Shown here one piece after another: positions 40,174 through 48,480 of a stretch of 64,000 nucleotides of DNA. Below the pieces are notes generated by a model, which saw only the letters and a list, made by a program, of their open reading frames with translations, ran no database searches and had not been told where the DNA came from. The DNA is taken from the NCBI GenBank assembly GCA_036227345.1, contig CP109468.1, positions 62,001 through 126,000 of the forward strand, given 5' to 3'. A program made the position numbers and the translations under genes. How positions within the stretch are numbered: position 1 is the first letter of the stretch; the number at the start of each line of letters is the position of its first letter. This stretch comes from Streptomyces sp. NBC_01463 (GTDB lineage Bacteria > Actinomycetota > Actinomycetes > Streptomycetales > Streptomycetaceae).

Positions 40174-41043
40174 ATGCCTACAGTCCCCCTGGTCCCCACC
40201 GTTCGCCGACGCCGGCTCGGCGGCATGCTGAAGGACCTGCGCATCAACGCCGGGATGAGCCTGGATTCCGCCGCCGCGACCATGGGCTGGGACTCCCCCA
40301 AGCTCTCGCGCATCGAGAACGCCAAGGCCCACATCCGCCCTCCGGCCGTCGCCCCGCTGTTGGAGCAATACGGGGTCACTGACCACGAGCTGATCACCGC
40401 GTTGGAGGGCCTGGCCAAGGACGCCTCCAAGACTGGCTGGTGGCAGACCTACGGGATAATCGCCCCCGCGTACTCCGACTACATCTCCTTGGAGTCGGAC
40501 GCGGAAGGCATCCAGATCTACGCGCCCCTGCTCATCCCCGGGCTCCTCCAGACCGCCGCCTACGCCCGCGAAACCATCGCCGCGAACGCCATCACCCGCA
40601 CCCCCGAAGAGGTCACTGCCCTCACGGAAGTGCGCTTGGCCCGCCAGGCCATCCTCAGCCGGCCCGAACGACCCTTGAAACTCTGGGCGGTGATCGACGA
40701 AGCCGTACTGCACCGGCGATTCTCCGACCGCCCCCACATCATGCGCGACCAGCTCCAGCGCCTCCTCGACGCCGCCGAGGTACCCGGCGTCACCATCCAG
40801 ATCATGCCGCTGGACGCCACCCCGCACCCCGGTGGCGCCGGCGCCTTCGACCTCGTCTCCTTCCCCGCCCGGATGCCGACCGTGGTCCAGTTCGAGAACC
40901 TCACGGGCACCAATTACGTGGAAGGCACCGATGCCGTGAAGCTCTACGAGGATGCTTTCGGCCAGATCGTCGCCGCAGCCCTGCCGGTCAGCGATTCGCT
41001 GGCCCGCATTACGAACCGCATGAAAGAGGGAAACCCATCGTGA
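40174..41043 (+). CDS. XRE-family regulator with DUF5753 (Scr1-type)
   Basis: 289 residues. A helix-turn-helix at residues about 13-65 (LGGMLKDLRINAGMSLDSAA, then MGWDSPKLSRIENAKAHIRP) is followed by the DUF5753 sensor domain: WWQTYGIIAPAYSDYISLES, YAPLLIPGLLQTAAYARETI, RLARQAILSRPERPLKLWAV, and FPARMPTVVQFENLTGTNYV. These regulators are paired with small DUF397 proteins and control development or antibiotic genes. The GTG of the DUF397 gene overlaps its stop. Confidence 0.95.
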   Translation: MPTVPLVPTVRRRRLGGMLKDLRINAGMSLDSAAATMGWDSPKLSRIENAKAHIRPPAVAPLLEQYGVTDHELITALEGLAKDASKTGWWQTYGIIAPAYSDYISLESDAEGIQIYAPLLIPGLLQTAAYARETIAANAITRTPEEVTALTEVRLARQAILSRPERPLKLWAVIDEAVLHRRFSDRPHIMRDQLQRLLDAAEVPGVTIQIMPLDATPHPGGAGAFDLVSFPARMPTVVQFENLTGTNYVEGTDAVKLYEDAFGQIVAAALPVSDSLARITNRMKEGNPS

Positions 41044-41264
41044 ACCGCACCACCGCCAAGGCCGACCTGCATACCTACGACCTCAGCGACGCGGAGTGGC
41101 GCAAGTCCTCATACAGCGCCGGGGAAGGCCAGTGCGTGGAGGTCACCGGCCTGCCCGGCGGTGTCGCTCTGCGCGACTCGAAGGACAAGCAGCTGCCCGC
41201 CCTGCGCTACACCGACCGAGAGTGGAACGTCTTCCGGCAGGCCATGATCGACGGCACTGTGTGA
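41040..41264 (+). CDS. DUF397 protein
   Basis: 74 residues from GTG 41040. The family motifs are clear: AEWRKSSYSAGEGQCVEV, GGVALRDSKDKQLPALRYT and EWNVFRQAMIDG. DUF397 proteins are thought to counteract or modulate their adjacent XRE partner. A 20-bp stem terminator follows directly. Confidence 0.95.
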   Translation: MNRTTAKADLHTYDLSDAEWRKSSYSAGEGQCVEVTGLPGGVALRDSKDKQLPALRYTDREWNVFRQAMIDGTV

Positions 41265-41274
41265 GCCGACACTG

Positions 41275-41329
41275 CACGACCAAGGGTCGTTTCCCCCGCC
41301 CGCAGCGGTGGAAACGGCCCTTGGTCGTG
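41275..41329 (+). terminator. 20-bp stem terminator after the DUF397 gene
   Basis: Arms 41275-41294 and 41310-41329 pair with one G-T wobble (41287 with 41317) over a 15-nt loop, 10 bp past the stop. Confidence 0.85.
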
Positions 41330-41678
41330 TACAGACGTACCCACAGGGAGTCTCGGGCTGACCCGGCCTCGGTACTGGTGGGCTCGCGTATTCAATAGTC
41401 GCCAATTCACCATGGAGTCCACCCTGTTAATGACCGTGTGTGGTCGCCGGAGGCATGCTGGTTCCGGGCTCCACCGGACTCGGATGTGAAGCGGGGTGTG
41501 AGGACGCGGCGCGGTGGCAGACAGGAGTAGCGACGGAGGCGGACGTCCCAGGGCCTGCGTTCGGTTACTGCGGTGCGGCTGGCAGGCTTGGGGGACGCCG
41601 AGATCGTCGATCAGCTTGGAGAGCGCGAAGAGATGCAGCGGCTGACTGGCCCGCCGGCCGGGAAACAGCCAGGGCTCA
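41330..41678. other. 349 bp with no supported gene
   Basis: Convergent gap between the DUF397 gene and a minus-strand secreted-protein gene. Open frames are short and unbiased. Nothing recognised beyond the two terminators at its ends. Confidence 0.5.
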
Positions 41679-41717
41679 AGAAGGCCCAGACCGAAGGGTC
41701 TCCGGCCTGGGCCTTCT
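41679..41717 (-). terminator. Hairpin terminator of the secreted-protein gene
   Basis: AGAAGGCCCAG (41679-41689) pairs perfectly with CTGGGCCTTCT (41707-41717). It lies 35 bp past the stop of the minus-strand gene. Confidence 0.75.
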
Positions 41718-41751
41718 GCGCTTGTTGGAGGACAGATGACCCTCCCGAGGG

Positions 41752-42534
41752 TTACTTCACGTCGACGTAGTCCGCCGCGGAGGCGACCGCCGGGGTGGTG
41801 GACGTGCCTGCGAAGGAGTAGCGGAAGTAGCCGTCCGCCATGGCCTTCGTCGTCGTCCTCAGGTTGCCCTTGCTGTCCGTCGTGACGGTCTTGAGGGTCT
41901 TGTAGGTGCTGGTGCCCTTCTTCTTGAACTGGAGCTTCACCGGCTGCTTGGTGTAGCCCCCATACTTGTAGGTCTCCCAGTTGGCGCGGGTTAGGGCGCC
42001 CGTGACCGTGATCGTCTTGTTTTTCTTCACCGGTTCCGGCGAGGCGTTGACCGTCAGCCTGGAGTTGCGCAGGACCTTCGCCTTCGCGGCGGAATCCTTG
42101 GTGATGTAGTCACCGTCGTTGGCCAGGACGTGGGCTCTCACGGTCCAGGTCCCGGCCGTGGTGTTGTCCTGGGGGTCGATGCGCGGGTTCATTTTCAGCG
42201 TGTAGGTGCAGGTGGTCGTGGTGAAGCTCTGGCGCACGCACTTGCCCGCGATGTTGTCGGGGACCACGAGACCGTAGTAGTCGCCGTTCGGGAGGGGCGT
42301 GTGCCACATGACCGGGAAGGTCTGTCCGACCTTGATGCCCGAGTCGTCCGTGGCGGTCACCGCGATGGTGAACGTCTTCACGTCCGTGGCCCCCAGGACG
42401 ATGTCCTTCCCTCCGTTGACGACCACCTTCGTGATCCTGATGTCGCCCGAAAAGTCATCCGCCTGGGCAGCAATCGTGAGCGCAGACAGGGCAAGGGCCC
42501 CGGCGAAGCCTGCCACGGTGGTGCGGTGAAGCAT
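41752..42534 (-). CDS. Secreted Ig-like/beta-sandwich protein
   Basis: 260 residues from ATG 42534 (GGGAGAA 9 nt upstream). A short signal peptide (RTTVAGFAGALALSALTIAAQA) precedes DFSGDIRITKVVVNGGKDIV. Two beta-sandwich domains follow: about 30-150 (TFTIAVTATDDSGIKVGQTF, with a Cys pair KCVRQ and TTCTYTL) and 160-260 (LTVNASPEPVKKNKTITVTG, then VKLQFKKKGTSTYKTLKTV). The second resembles bacterial Ig-like or calcium-free SLH-type modules in Streptomyces exoproteins. Function unknown. Confidence 0.82.
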   Translation of the reverse strand: MLHRTTVAGFAGALALSALTIAAQADDFSGDIRITKVVVNGGKDIVLGATDVKTFTIAVTATDDSGIKVGQTFPVMWHTPLPNGDYYGLVVPDNIAGKCVRQSFTTTTCTYTLKMNPRIDPQDNTTAGTWTVRAHVLANDGDYITKDSAAKAKVLRNSRLTVNASPEPVKKNKTITVTGALTRANWETYKYGGYTKQPVKLQFKKKGTSTYKTLKTVTTDSKGNLRTTTKAMADGYFRYSFAGTSTTPAVASAADYVDVK

Positions 42535-42933
42535 GAAGGCGTTTCTCCCATGTTCCAGCGCCTCAAGAACGTCCCGAAGCGAGCAGACAGTGCCCACCCG
42601 GTACGCGGGTGGCACGGACATGACCATCAGGTCGCAGGAATGGTTGCCCATCGATCACACGGCTGCCATGACGAGCGCAGGGCTCGCGCCCTCTTCCGGC
42701 CTCGGTTGGAACAACGGAACGAAAACCGGCGTCTGTACGGTCTGTTGGTAAGGACGGCTGTTGGCGAGGGGTGAATAGCCCTCGTAGGTATCGCCGCGGG
42801 GTGACCCGCCAGGCTGGCGTACGGAAGCTTGGGTGATCGTGTCGTGACCCTCGGGGCACCCGGATGCGTTCTGGGCCTCCGTTGTCAGTGGACGGTCGTA
42901 GTTTGTCCCCCACGAACTCGGAGGGGAGAAACG
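42535..42933. other. 399-bp divergent intergenic region
   Basis: It separates the minus-strand secreted protein from the plus-strand gene at 42934 and should carry both promoters. No clear -35/-10 pair, long repeat or gene was seen. Confidence 0.4.
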
Positions 42934-43533
42934 ATGGGGTTCTCGGGAGAACTGGTTTTCGGTCGCAGCGACCAGTCCTTGCTTGGTGCGCCAATATTCG
43001 ACGGGATCGATCAGAGCAGGGACACAGCCCACGCCGGTTGGCCGCGTGCGGGGGGCTGGCAGACGCTGCAGTTCCACGGGGACGTCATCAAGAACCCGGC
43101 AACAACGCTGCAGGCGCTGGTCGAGTGGACGGGTGCCCCGGCCTGCGTGGCCTCCGTCTATGACAGCGACGTGGCGATAGTGATGGGCCTGGGGTCAGAC
43201 GTGGAGCTTTGGGAGGCGTGCCTGAACCTGGAGAAGGCGACCGGGTTGTGGGCGGAAGTTCCCGATGATGTTGATGACATGAGCGAGTGGGTCAGCACGC
43301 CGGCGTTCGCCGCGGCCGTCGACCGTAAGCGCGCAGAACTGGACGCACATGTGCCTGGCGATGCTCAGGCGGCATTGGACTGGGCCCGTTCCGCGGGATC
43401 TGGGCACTCGGTCACTGCGGCTTCGATCCAAGAGGTCCTCCGCTCAGGGGAGGTCTTCGTGGAGGAGCTGTTCGACGCGCTGCTCGACCGGCTTGGCTTC
43501 CCGGAGGCTGTTGACCCTGAAAGCCGGCGCTGA
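42934..43533 (+). CDS. Hypothetical protein, immunity-like context
   Basis: 199 residues from ATG 42934, with GGGGAGAA 5 nt upstream. A soluble mixed alpha/beta protein (MGFSGELVFGRSDQSLLGAP; GWQTLQFHGDVIKNPATTLQ; ACVASVYDSDVAIVMGLGS; VFVEELFDALLDRLGFPEAV). Proteins of this shape recur beside SMI1/KNR4 and DUF4240 genes as orphan immunity-type genes in Streptomyces; the family name is not certain. Confidence 0.72.
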   Translation: MGFSGELVFGRSDQSLLGAPIFDGIDQSRDTAHAGWPRAGGWQTLQFHGDVIKNPATTLQALVEWTGAPACVASVYDSDVAIVMGLGSDVELWEACLNLEKATGLWAEVPDDVDDMSEWVSTPAFAAAVDRKRAELDAHVPGDAQAALDWARSAGSGHSVTAASIQEVLRSGEVFVEELFDALLDRLGFPEAVDPESRR

Positions 43534-43545
43534 AGGCGTCTCCGG

Positions 43546-43636
43546 TCATTCCTCTTGGATCCATTGGATCCAGGGGAGGTTTGCGTATCCCAGGTAGTCC
43601 GTTCCTGCTTGCTCGGCGTAACGCATCGCCGTCTTA
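43546..43636 (-). pseudogene. 3' end of a gene cut by the IS5-like element
   Basis: The minus strand from the element edge reads KTAMRYAEQAGTDYLGYANL then PWIQWIQEE and a stop at 43546-43548. It runs straight into the left terminal repeat without a start that would give a sensible protein, so the element or a related rearrangement removed its 5' part. Confidence 0.45.
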
Positions 43637-43676
43637 GGCGTCGTTTCTTATGGCTTGATCGTTCGTTGAGCTGTGC

Positions 43677-44509
43677 ATGGCGGATCTGGTTGAGCGGTTG
43701 GTGCCGGAAGAGTTGTGGGTGCTGTTTCGGCGAGTGGTCCCGCCCACAGATGTGAAGCGTCCGCAGGGCGGGGGCCGACATCGAGCGGGTGACCGCGAGG
43801 TTCTGGCGGCGGTCATCTTTGTGGCCACCTCGGGCTGCACGTGGCGCCAGCTTCCACCGGTATTCGGACCGGCTTGGCAGACGGTCTACCGGCGGTTCTC
43901 CCAGTGGAGTCATGACCGGGTGTGGGCCAAGCTCCACCGTGTGGTCCTGGACGAACTCGGGGCCCGGGGCGAGCTGGACTGGTCGCGGTGCGCGATCGAC
44001 TCGGTCAGTGTCAGGGCGGCAAAAGGGGGCTTCTGACGGGACCGAATCCGACCGACCGTGGCAAGTTGGGATCGAAAATTCATCTGGTCACCGATCGGAA
44101 CGGACTGCCGCTGTCGCTGGGCATCTCCGGTGCCAACATGCACGACAGCCAGGGCCTGGAACCGCTCATCCGCGGCATCCCGCCCATCCGTTCCCGCCGT
44201 GGACCCCGCCGCAGGCGGCCCGGGAAGCTGCACGCGGACAAGGGCTACGACTACGACCACCTGCGGCGATGGCTCCGCGGCCGCGGCATACGCCACCGCA
44301 TCGCCCGCAGGGGCGTCGAGTCATCGCAGCGGCTCGGCCGCCACCGCTGGGTTGTCGAACGAACTGTCTCCTGGCTGGCCGGCTGCCGACGCCTGCACCG
44401 CCGCTACGAACGCAAGCCCGAGCACTTCCTCGCCTTCGTCGGCATAGCCGTAACTCTCATCTGTCACCGCCGCCTCGTCAGCGTGGACAGGCAGGAGAAG
44501 TCAGTGTGA
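43677..44509 (+). CDS. IS5-family transposase, two frames joined by -1 frameshift
   Basis: Frame A (43677-44036, 119 residues) carries the N-terminal domain: VPEELWVLFRRVVPP, then ATSGCTWRQLPPVFGPAWQT and DWSRCAIDSVSVRAAKGG with the first catalytic Asp. Frame B (to 44509) carries LTGPNPTDRGKLGSKIHLVT, NMHDSQGLEPLI, LHADKGYDYDHLRRWL (second Asp) and RHRWVVERTVSWLAGCRRLH with the catalytic Glu of the Y-(2)-R-(3)-E-(6)-K-like block. The frames meet at AAAAGGGGG (44021-44029), a plausible slippery site for programmed -1 frameshifting, as in other two-frame IS5 elements. All three acidic residues are present, so it may be active. Confidence 0.85.
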
Positions 44510-45013
44510 GGCCCCGACACTGCTGACCCAGACGGGGAAGGGCGCGATCTCCGGCTCGGTCTCGGTCTGCTCCGAGCGGCTCCGCACGTCCTCCAGGTGC
44601 GACCATGCGCCGGAGCCGAGCTCGCTGTCTGCCAAAAAGCCCTCGACGATCGGACCGAGGTCGTCGGAAGCCACGTAGGCACTCCCGAACGGCAACGCGT
44701 CCGGGGCCACGGAACCGGTCGAGCACCGGAGCTGCCGGGTCTGTTCGTCGTACCACACGTAGAACGTCGCCGCCTCGGAGAAATTCAGACCAAGAATGCG
44801 TTCCTGGATGGCTGCAGCAGTCCGCTCGAAGGCAGCCACCACCTCGTCGGCGGACAATGAGCTCCTGTCCTCGTCCGCCGCACCCAGCGACCAGGTATTG
44901 GTCTCCCACTCCACATGCCGGTCAGCTGGCTCCAGCACCAAGGGCTCGTCCGTAACCTCAGCAATCCACGTCAACAGCACAGCAGCAGTATCCCTGCATT
45001 GCTCAGGCTCCAA
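44501..45013 (-). CDS. Hypothetical passenger protein inside the IS5-like element
   Basis: 170 residues from TTG 45013, or shorter from an internal GTG. Acidic, soluble, mixed alpha/beta (EPLVLEPADRHVEWETNTWS; SADEVVAAFERTAAAIQERI; AATFYVWYDEQTRQLRCSTG). It overlaps the end of the transposase gene antisense by 9 bp. It starts 7 bp from the right terminal repeat, so its 5' end may have been trimmed. Not a transposase; it resembles the orphan immunity-type genes nearby. Confidence 0.6.
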   Translation of the reverse strand: MEPEQCRDTAAVLLTWIAEVTDEPLVLEPADRHVEWETNTWSLGAADEDRSSLSADEVVAAFERTAAAIQERILGLNFSEAATFYVWYDEQTRQLRCSTGSVAPDALPFGSAYVASDDLGPIVEGFLADSELGSGAWSHLEDVRSRSEQTETEPEIAPFPVWVSSVGASH

Positions 45014-45037
45014 CAGCCACCATAAGAAACGATGTCT

Positions 45038-45517
45038 AAAAGGGGGGACCTGACAGGTCCGAATCCCGTAGATCGCGGCAAGAAGGGATCAAAGATCCAC
45101 TTGATCACGGAGCGGACAGGTCTGCCCCTCTCCATCGGCATCTCCGCCGCGAACACCCACGACAGCCAAGGGCTCGAAGCTCTTGTGCGCGGCATACCGC
45201 CCATTCGCTCACGCCGCGGACCGAGGAGACGAAAGCCCGCCAAGCTCCATGGCGACAAGGGGTACGACTACGACCACCTGCGCCGGTGGCTGCGCTCGCG
45301 GAACATCACCCCGCGCATCGCGCGCAAGGGCGTCGAGTCCTCCCAGCGCCTGGGACTTCATCGCTGGACCGTGGAGCGAACGGTCGCCTGGCTTGCCGGA
45401 TGCCGCCGCCTGCACCGTCGGTACGAACGCAAAGCAGGGCACTTCCTCGCCTTCGCCGGAATCGCCGCCGCTCTGATCTGCTACCGCAGACTCGCGAAGG
45501 TCATCAACTCGACTTGA
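45038..45517 (+). pseudogene. 3' half of a second IS5-family transposase
   Basis: It begins at the AAAAGGGGG site corresponding to the frameshift point of the intact copy and reads KRGDLTGPNPVDRGKKGSKI, NTHDSQGLEALV, GDKGYDYDHLRRWL and HRWTVERTVAWLAGCRRLHR to the stop. Its N-terminal half is absent. The upstream element ends exactly here with a TA, consistent with insertion into this copy followed by loss of the left part. Confidence 0.85.
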
Positions 45518-45589
45518 TCCGTAAAGTACGGCTCTATATGACGCGGCCAAACGCGACAGACCGCGCCGCGTACACACGTCGAGGAACTC

Positions 45590-46189
45590 ATGACTGACTA
45601 CCTGGCTGCCGCGATGGCGATGCTCGGCCCGGCGCAGAACCGCTATGCGGACCCGGGCGCCTGGGACCGACTCCACACAGAGCTCGGCATGCAACTGCCT
45701 CCCGACTACAGGACCCTCGTGGACGCGTTCGCCCCCATTCAGATCAACGCGCACCTTTACCTTGCCCACCCTGCGACCGAGCGGTGGAACCTGGGCCGCA
45801 CCATTCGTAGCAAGATCACGTCGTGGTCCGAGGTGCCGTGGGACGACCTCGATCTTGAGGCAGAGGAGGACCCCCGCCGGCTCTTCGGACTCGACGAGCT
45901 GAGTTTTGGCACCCGCAATGGGCTATGGCCGATCGCGAGCACCGACCGAGGAGAGACTATCTTCCTGCTCGATGCCCCCGACGCTCCAAGGCTCCTGATC
46001 AACTATGACGAAACCTGGGCAGAGCACCGCATGTGCTTCGCGGAATGGCTCTACCGCTACCTCATCGGCGAAGACATGAGCGGGCCCAACAGCGCAGCCT
46101 TCTACCCAGGCCCCGTGCAGTTGCGACATCTTCCAATGTCTGCTGACGAACGCCCCGAACCTTGGGACGGCCCAGACCGCGGCATGTGA
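45590..46189 (+). CDS. SMI1/KNR4 (SUKH)-family protein, probable immunity protein
   Basis: 199 residues. The SUKH core is clear: WDRLHTELGMQLPPDYRTLV then DAFAPIQINAHLYL, RRLFGLDELSFGTRNGLWPI, STDRGETIFLLDAPDAPRLL, and FAEWLYRYLIGED. Bacterial members neutralise toxins of contact-dependent or polymorphic type; no toxin gene is present in the window, so it is an orphan. ATG 45590 has GAGGAA upstream. Confidence 0.88.
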   Translation: MTDYLAAAMAMLGPAQNRYADPGAWDRLHTELGMQLPPDYRTLVDAFAPIQINAHLYLAHPATERWNLGRTIRSKITSWSEVPWDDLDLEAEEDPRRLFGLDELSFGTRNGLWPIASTDRGETIFLLDAPDAPRLLINYDETWAEHRMCFAEWLYRYLIGEDMSGPNSAAFYPGPVQLRHLPMSADERPEPWDGPDRGM

Positions 46190-46233
46190 GAGGCCATCGC
46201 CCTTTCACAGCGGCAACCTAATGAGATCACTTC

Positions 46234-46827
46234 TTAGCCCGCAGACCAACGTGGGTTCGGCATGCCGTCATCGCTCATGTGCGCCCGCTGCCAGATCCCT
46301 TTCCAGTTGAATGGCGTCTCCGGGACGAACCGGTGCCGCTGCCCGCACGGACATGGCGCCAGCACCCACGCGCACCCACGACACGGCTCCACCCAGCCGT
46401 GCCCGGTCGATTTCGACACCAGCGGTCTCTCGTCCCCGCAGTCGGGGCAGCCGGGGAGGTCGGCGCCATCCAGGATCGCGTTCTGTCGCCGGACGTACTC
46501 AGGCAGCCGCAGCGACGGATGGCGAAACGGGTGTTCGTACCAGGCGCGGTTCGGGCCCTCCCACCAGCTCCGCAGCCACCACGGTAGTGGGTTCACCACA
46601 GCCCGCCGCCCCGCCCGCTTCTGCAGTTCCTCCACTGCCCGCACCAGCGCGTCCTGGTCCGCCTCCAGCCGCCGGGGGATCGCGGCGCTGAGTGTGAGGT
46701 GGTGGTACGTCGCCCGGAAGCCGTACGGAGCAAAGAGGGTGATGCAAGTCCGCAGCGCGCTGTGCCCGCGGCGGAGGGGGAGACGGGCGTCGTGCACGTG
46801 CGATCGGTGGGTCAGGAAACTGGTCAT
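46234..46827 (-). CDS. Hypothetical protein with zinc-ribbon-like cysteines
   Basis: 197 residues. The N-terminal half is basic (SHVHDARLPLRRGHSALRTC; YGFRATYHHLTLSAAIPRRL). The C-terminal part contains Cys pairs PGCPDCGDERP and GCAWVLAPCPCGQRH, likely binding zinc. ATG 46827 overlaps the stop of the gene upstream (TAATG). Family not recognised; a nucleic-acid or partner-protein binding role is possible. Confidence 0.65.
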   Translation of the reverse strand: MTSFLTHRSHVHDARLPLRRGHSALRTCITLFAPYGFRATYHHLTLSAAIPRRLEADQDALVRAVEELQKRAGRRAVVNPLPWWLRSWWEGPNRAWYEHPFRHPSLRLPEYVRRQNAILDGADLPGCPDCGDERPLVSKSTGHGWVEPCRGCAWVLAPCPCGQRHRFVPETPFNWKGIWQRAHMSDDGMPNPRWSAG

Positions 46828-47453
46828 TATGTGGGCGCCAGGTCCAGTGCCCGTGCCAGGGCGGCAGTGACGGCGGCGGCGTGCGCCAGCAAGTGTTGTT
46901 CAGCCCAGATTCCGGCAAGACCGAGGAAGTCCTGCAGATCCTGCTGGGCGCCCGCGACGAGCCTGCGTGCCTGGAATACCGACAGCTCGATCACCGGGCT
47001 GCCGTCCGTCCTGTAAGCGTCGAACGTCAGCCGGACAGTGTCGCCAACGCGTTCGGCCACCGACGACGGATCGTGGCCGAAGTAGGCGCAGCCGGTGCCG
47101 TCGAGCACCTCCAGCCAGTCCCGCCAGGTCTCCAGGCCGTTGCAGCAGCCCGGCTCGACGAAGACGGTGTCGGTGGCATTCTCGATCACCCGGAACCCTC
47201 CGGCGGCGAACAGATCAGGCATGGTGAGCAGCCCGTGCAGGAATGCGCCGAGCGGGTCGGTCGGGCACGGCCCGTGCTCCTCCTCCGGCTCGAAGTCGTT
47301 GCAGGCGGCGATCTGCATAACCGCCGTGCCGACCTCCGCCGGAGTCAGCCCCCCGTTCAGCAGGAGGTAGCCATACGATTCCTGCTCGCCAACCGGCCAG
47401 AGCGCGAAGTCGTCGGCGGCGGAGATCTCCAGAACGGGTTGCATCACAATCAC
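46827..47453 (-). CDS. Hypothetical acidic protein, coupled to the zinc-ribbon gene
   Basis: 208 residues, acidic and soluble: PVGEQESYGYLLLNGGLTPA, GAFLHGLLTMPDLFAAGGFR, FVEPGCCNGLETWRDWLEVL, AYFGHDPSSVAERVGDTVRL. The GCCNGLETWRDWLEVLDG segment recurs in a group of uncharacterised Streptomyces immunity-type proteins. Together with the 46234 gene it forms a two-gene minus-strand operon. Confidence 0.75.
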   Translation of the reverse strand: MIVMQPVLEISAADDFALWPVGEQESYGYLLLNGGLTPAEVGTAVMQIAACNDFEPEEEHGPCPTDPLGAFLHGLLTMPDLFAAGGFRVIENATDTVFVEPGCCNGLETWRDWLEVLDGTGCAYFGHDPSSVAERVGDTVRLTFDAYRTDGSPVIELSVFQARRLVAGAQQDLQDFLGLAGIWAEQHLLAHAAAVTAALARALDLAPT

Positions 47454-47623
47454 ATGGGGATGATGCCGGACCCACTGCTACACCGCCATGGGCTTTCAGG
47501 TGGCGTCGGGCTCGGAGCGGGCCCGCTACCTGGGCAGTTCCGCGGTGCGCTCCGGGCAGGCGGCGCCGACATAGCGCATGACGTCTGCGCGGTGATCCCG
47601 AAAGCCGCATTAGCTTGAGGGGA

Positions 47624-47779
47624 TCACCGCTGCCCGGTCAGCGGGTCGCGCTTGGTCGCGGCGAGGCGCTTGTGCAGTGCAACGGCGTGCGCGGTCCAGC
47701 CGGCCAGTGGTCAGGCGGCGGTGGCGATCAGAAGGGTGCGCGGGCCGATCCGGCTGTGAACGCGAAGATCGAAGTTCAT
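47624..47779 (-). pseudogene. N-terminal remnant of a membrane GGDEF-like protein with in-frame stop
   Basis: From ATG 47779 the frame reads MNFDLRVHSRIGPRTLLIAT then AA, a TGA, and PLAGWTAHAVALHKRLAATK then RDPLTGQR before a second stop. RDPLTG is the start of GGDEF domains (RDPLTGL) after a short membrane helix. Restoring one codon would join the halves (TAALPLAGW). The catalytic part is missing. Other frames nearby (DAASLPDGTSEV and so on) look like debris of the same region. Confidence 0.5.
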
Positions 47780-47946
47780 ACGGGGCTCTCCCTCTCGTCT
47801 CGTACGGGTTGGGTGGGTCCGGGGCGGTCAACGTGGTTACCAGGCCGATGGCGGCCGCCCCGGAGCGGACTTCTGAAGTGCCGTCAGGCAGCGAGGCCGC
47901 ATCAAAAGACGGCCTGGTCCCAGCAGCACGCGGGGGGCCTTGGTGC

Positions 47947-48042
47947 TCATGCGCTGATCGTCTCCAGGGCCTCCGCCTCGAGGTCAACGGGCCCCTCGTG
48001 GCCGTTATCCCAGCTCCAGTAGTGGTCAGGCTCCGGCATCAT
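47947..48042 (-). CDS. Possible 31-residue acidic peptide
   Basis: MMPEPDHYWSWDNGHEGPVD then LEAEALETISA, with strongly non-random composition (aromatic plus acidic). Its stop overlaps another ATG. It might be a small gene or the start of a frameshifted larger one, since the neighbouring frames also look partly coding. Low certainty. Confidence 0.3.
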   Translation of the reverse strand: MMPEPDHYWSWDNGHEGPVDLEAEALETISA

Positions 48043-48080
48043 GGCAGCCCATCAGAGCTGGCCAAATGAGGGGGTCCGTC

Positions 48081-48426
48081 ATGCAGTTCGTTGTCCCTGA
48101 GCAACCGGTCGGACGCACCTCGACCAACTACATCGCGCGCGCCGACCTGGCCCCCTTTTGACCTGGACGGACAGGTCGAGCAGCTCTGGCTCAAGGCAGT
48201 CAACGATGGCAGCTACGAGGTCGCCTGCATTCCCTTCTCCGCCTACGGCATCGCCCTGGGCGACGTTGTGCTGCTCAACAACGGACGGTTCAAGGTTCGC
48301 CGACGCCATCCCTTCGCCGTCATCGGCGAAGTTGACACCGCCGAAGAGGCTGTGGCTCTCGTGCTTGAACTCCTACCCACCGGCTCTGATCCTGTCATCA
48401 CGGCCTCTGAGGACGAGCGGGTGTGA
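48081..48426 (+). CDS. DUF4265-like protein with an apparent frameshift
   Basis: From ATG 48081 (GAGGGGG 6 nt upstream) the frame reads MQFVVPEQPVGRTSTNYIAR then ADLAPF and stops at TGA in CCCCCTTTTGA. One base off, the sequence continues DLDGQVEQLWLKAVNDGSYE, VACIPFSAYGIALGDVVLLN, and AVIGEVDTAEEAVALVLELL, the DUF4265 pattern. Removing one T would restore a single protein of about 115 residues. TTG 48091 could instead start the second frame directly. Either a recent mutation, an assembly error at the homopolymer, or an alternative start. Confidence 0.6.
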
Positions 48427-48480
48427 CGACGTGCCGCCACGCTTTCGGCATCAGGACACCGAGGCATCTGCTCAAGATCA

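Larger units (their letters stand above)
43637..45036 (+). mobile_element. IS5-family-like element with a passenger gene
   Basis: The left end GGCGTCGTTTCTTATGG (43637-43653) and right end (complement GACATCGTTTCTTATGG, 45020-45036) are inverted repeats matching at 15 of 17 positions. Each is flanked on the outside by TA, a possible target duplication. Inside are a two-frame transposase (43677-44509) and, on the opposite strand, a 170-residue non-transposase gene. 1.4 kb is long for this family (usually about 0.85-0.95 kb), which fits capture of a passenger. Confidence 0.6.
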
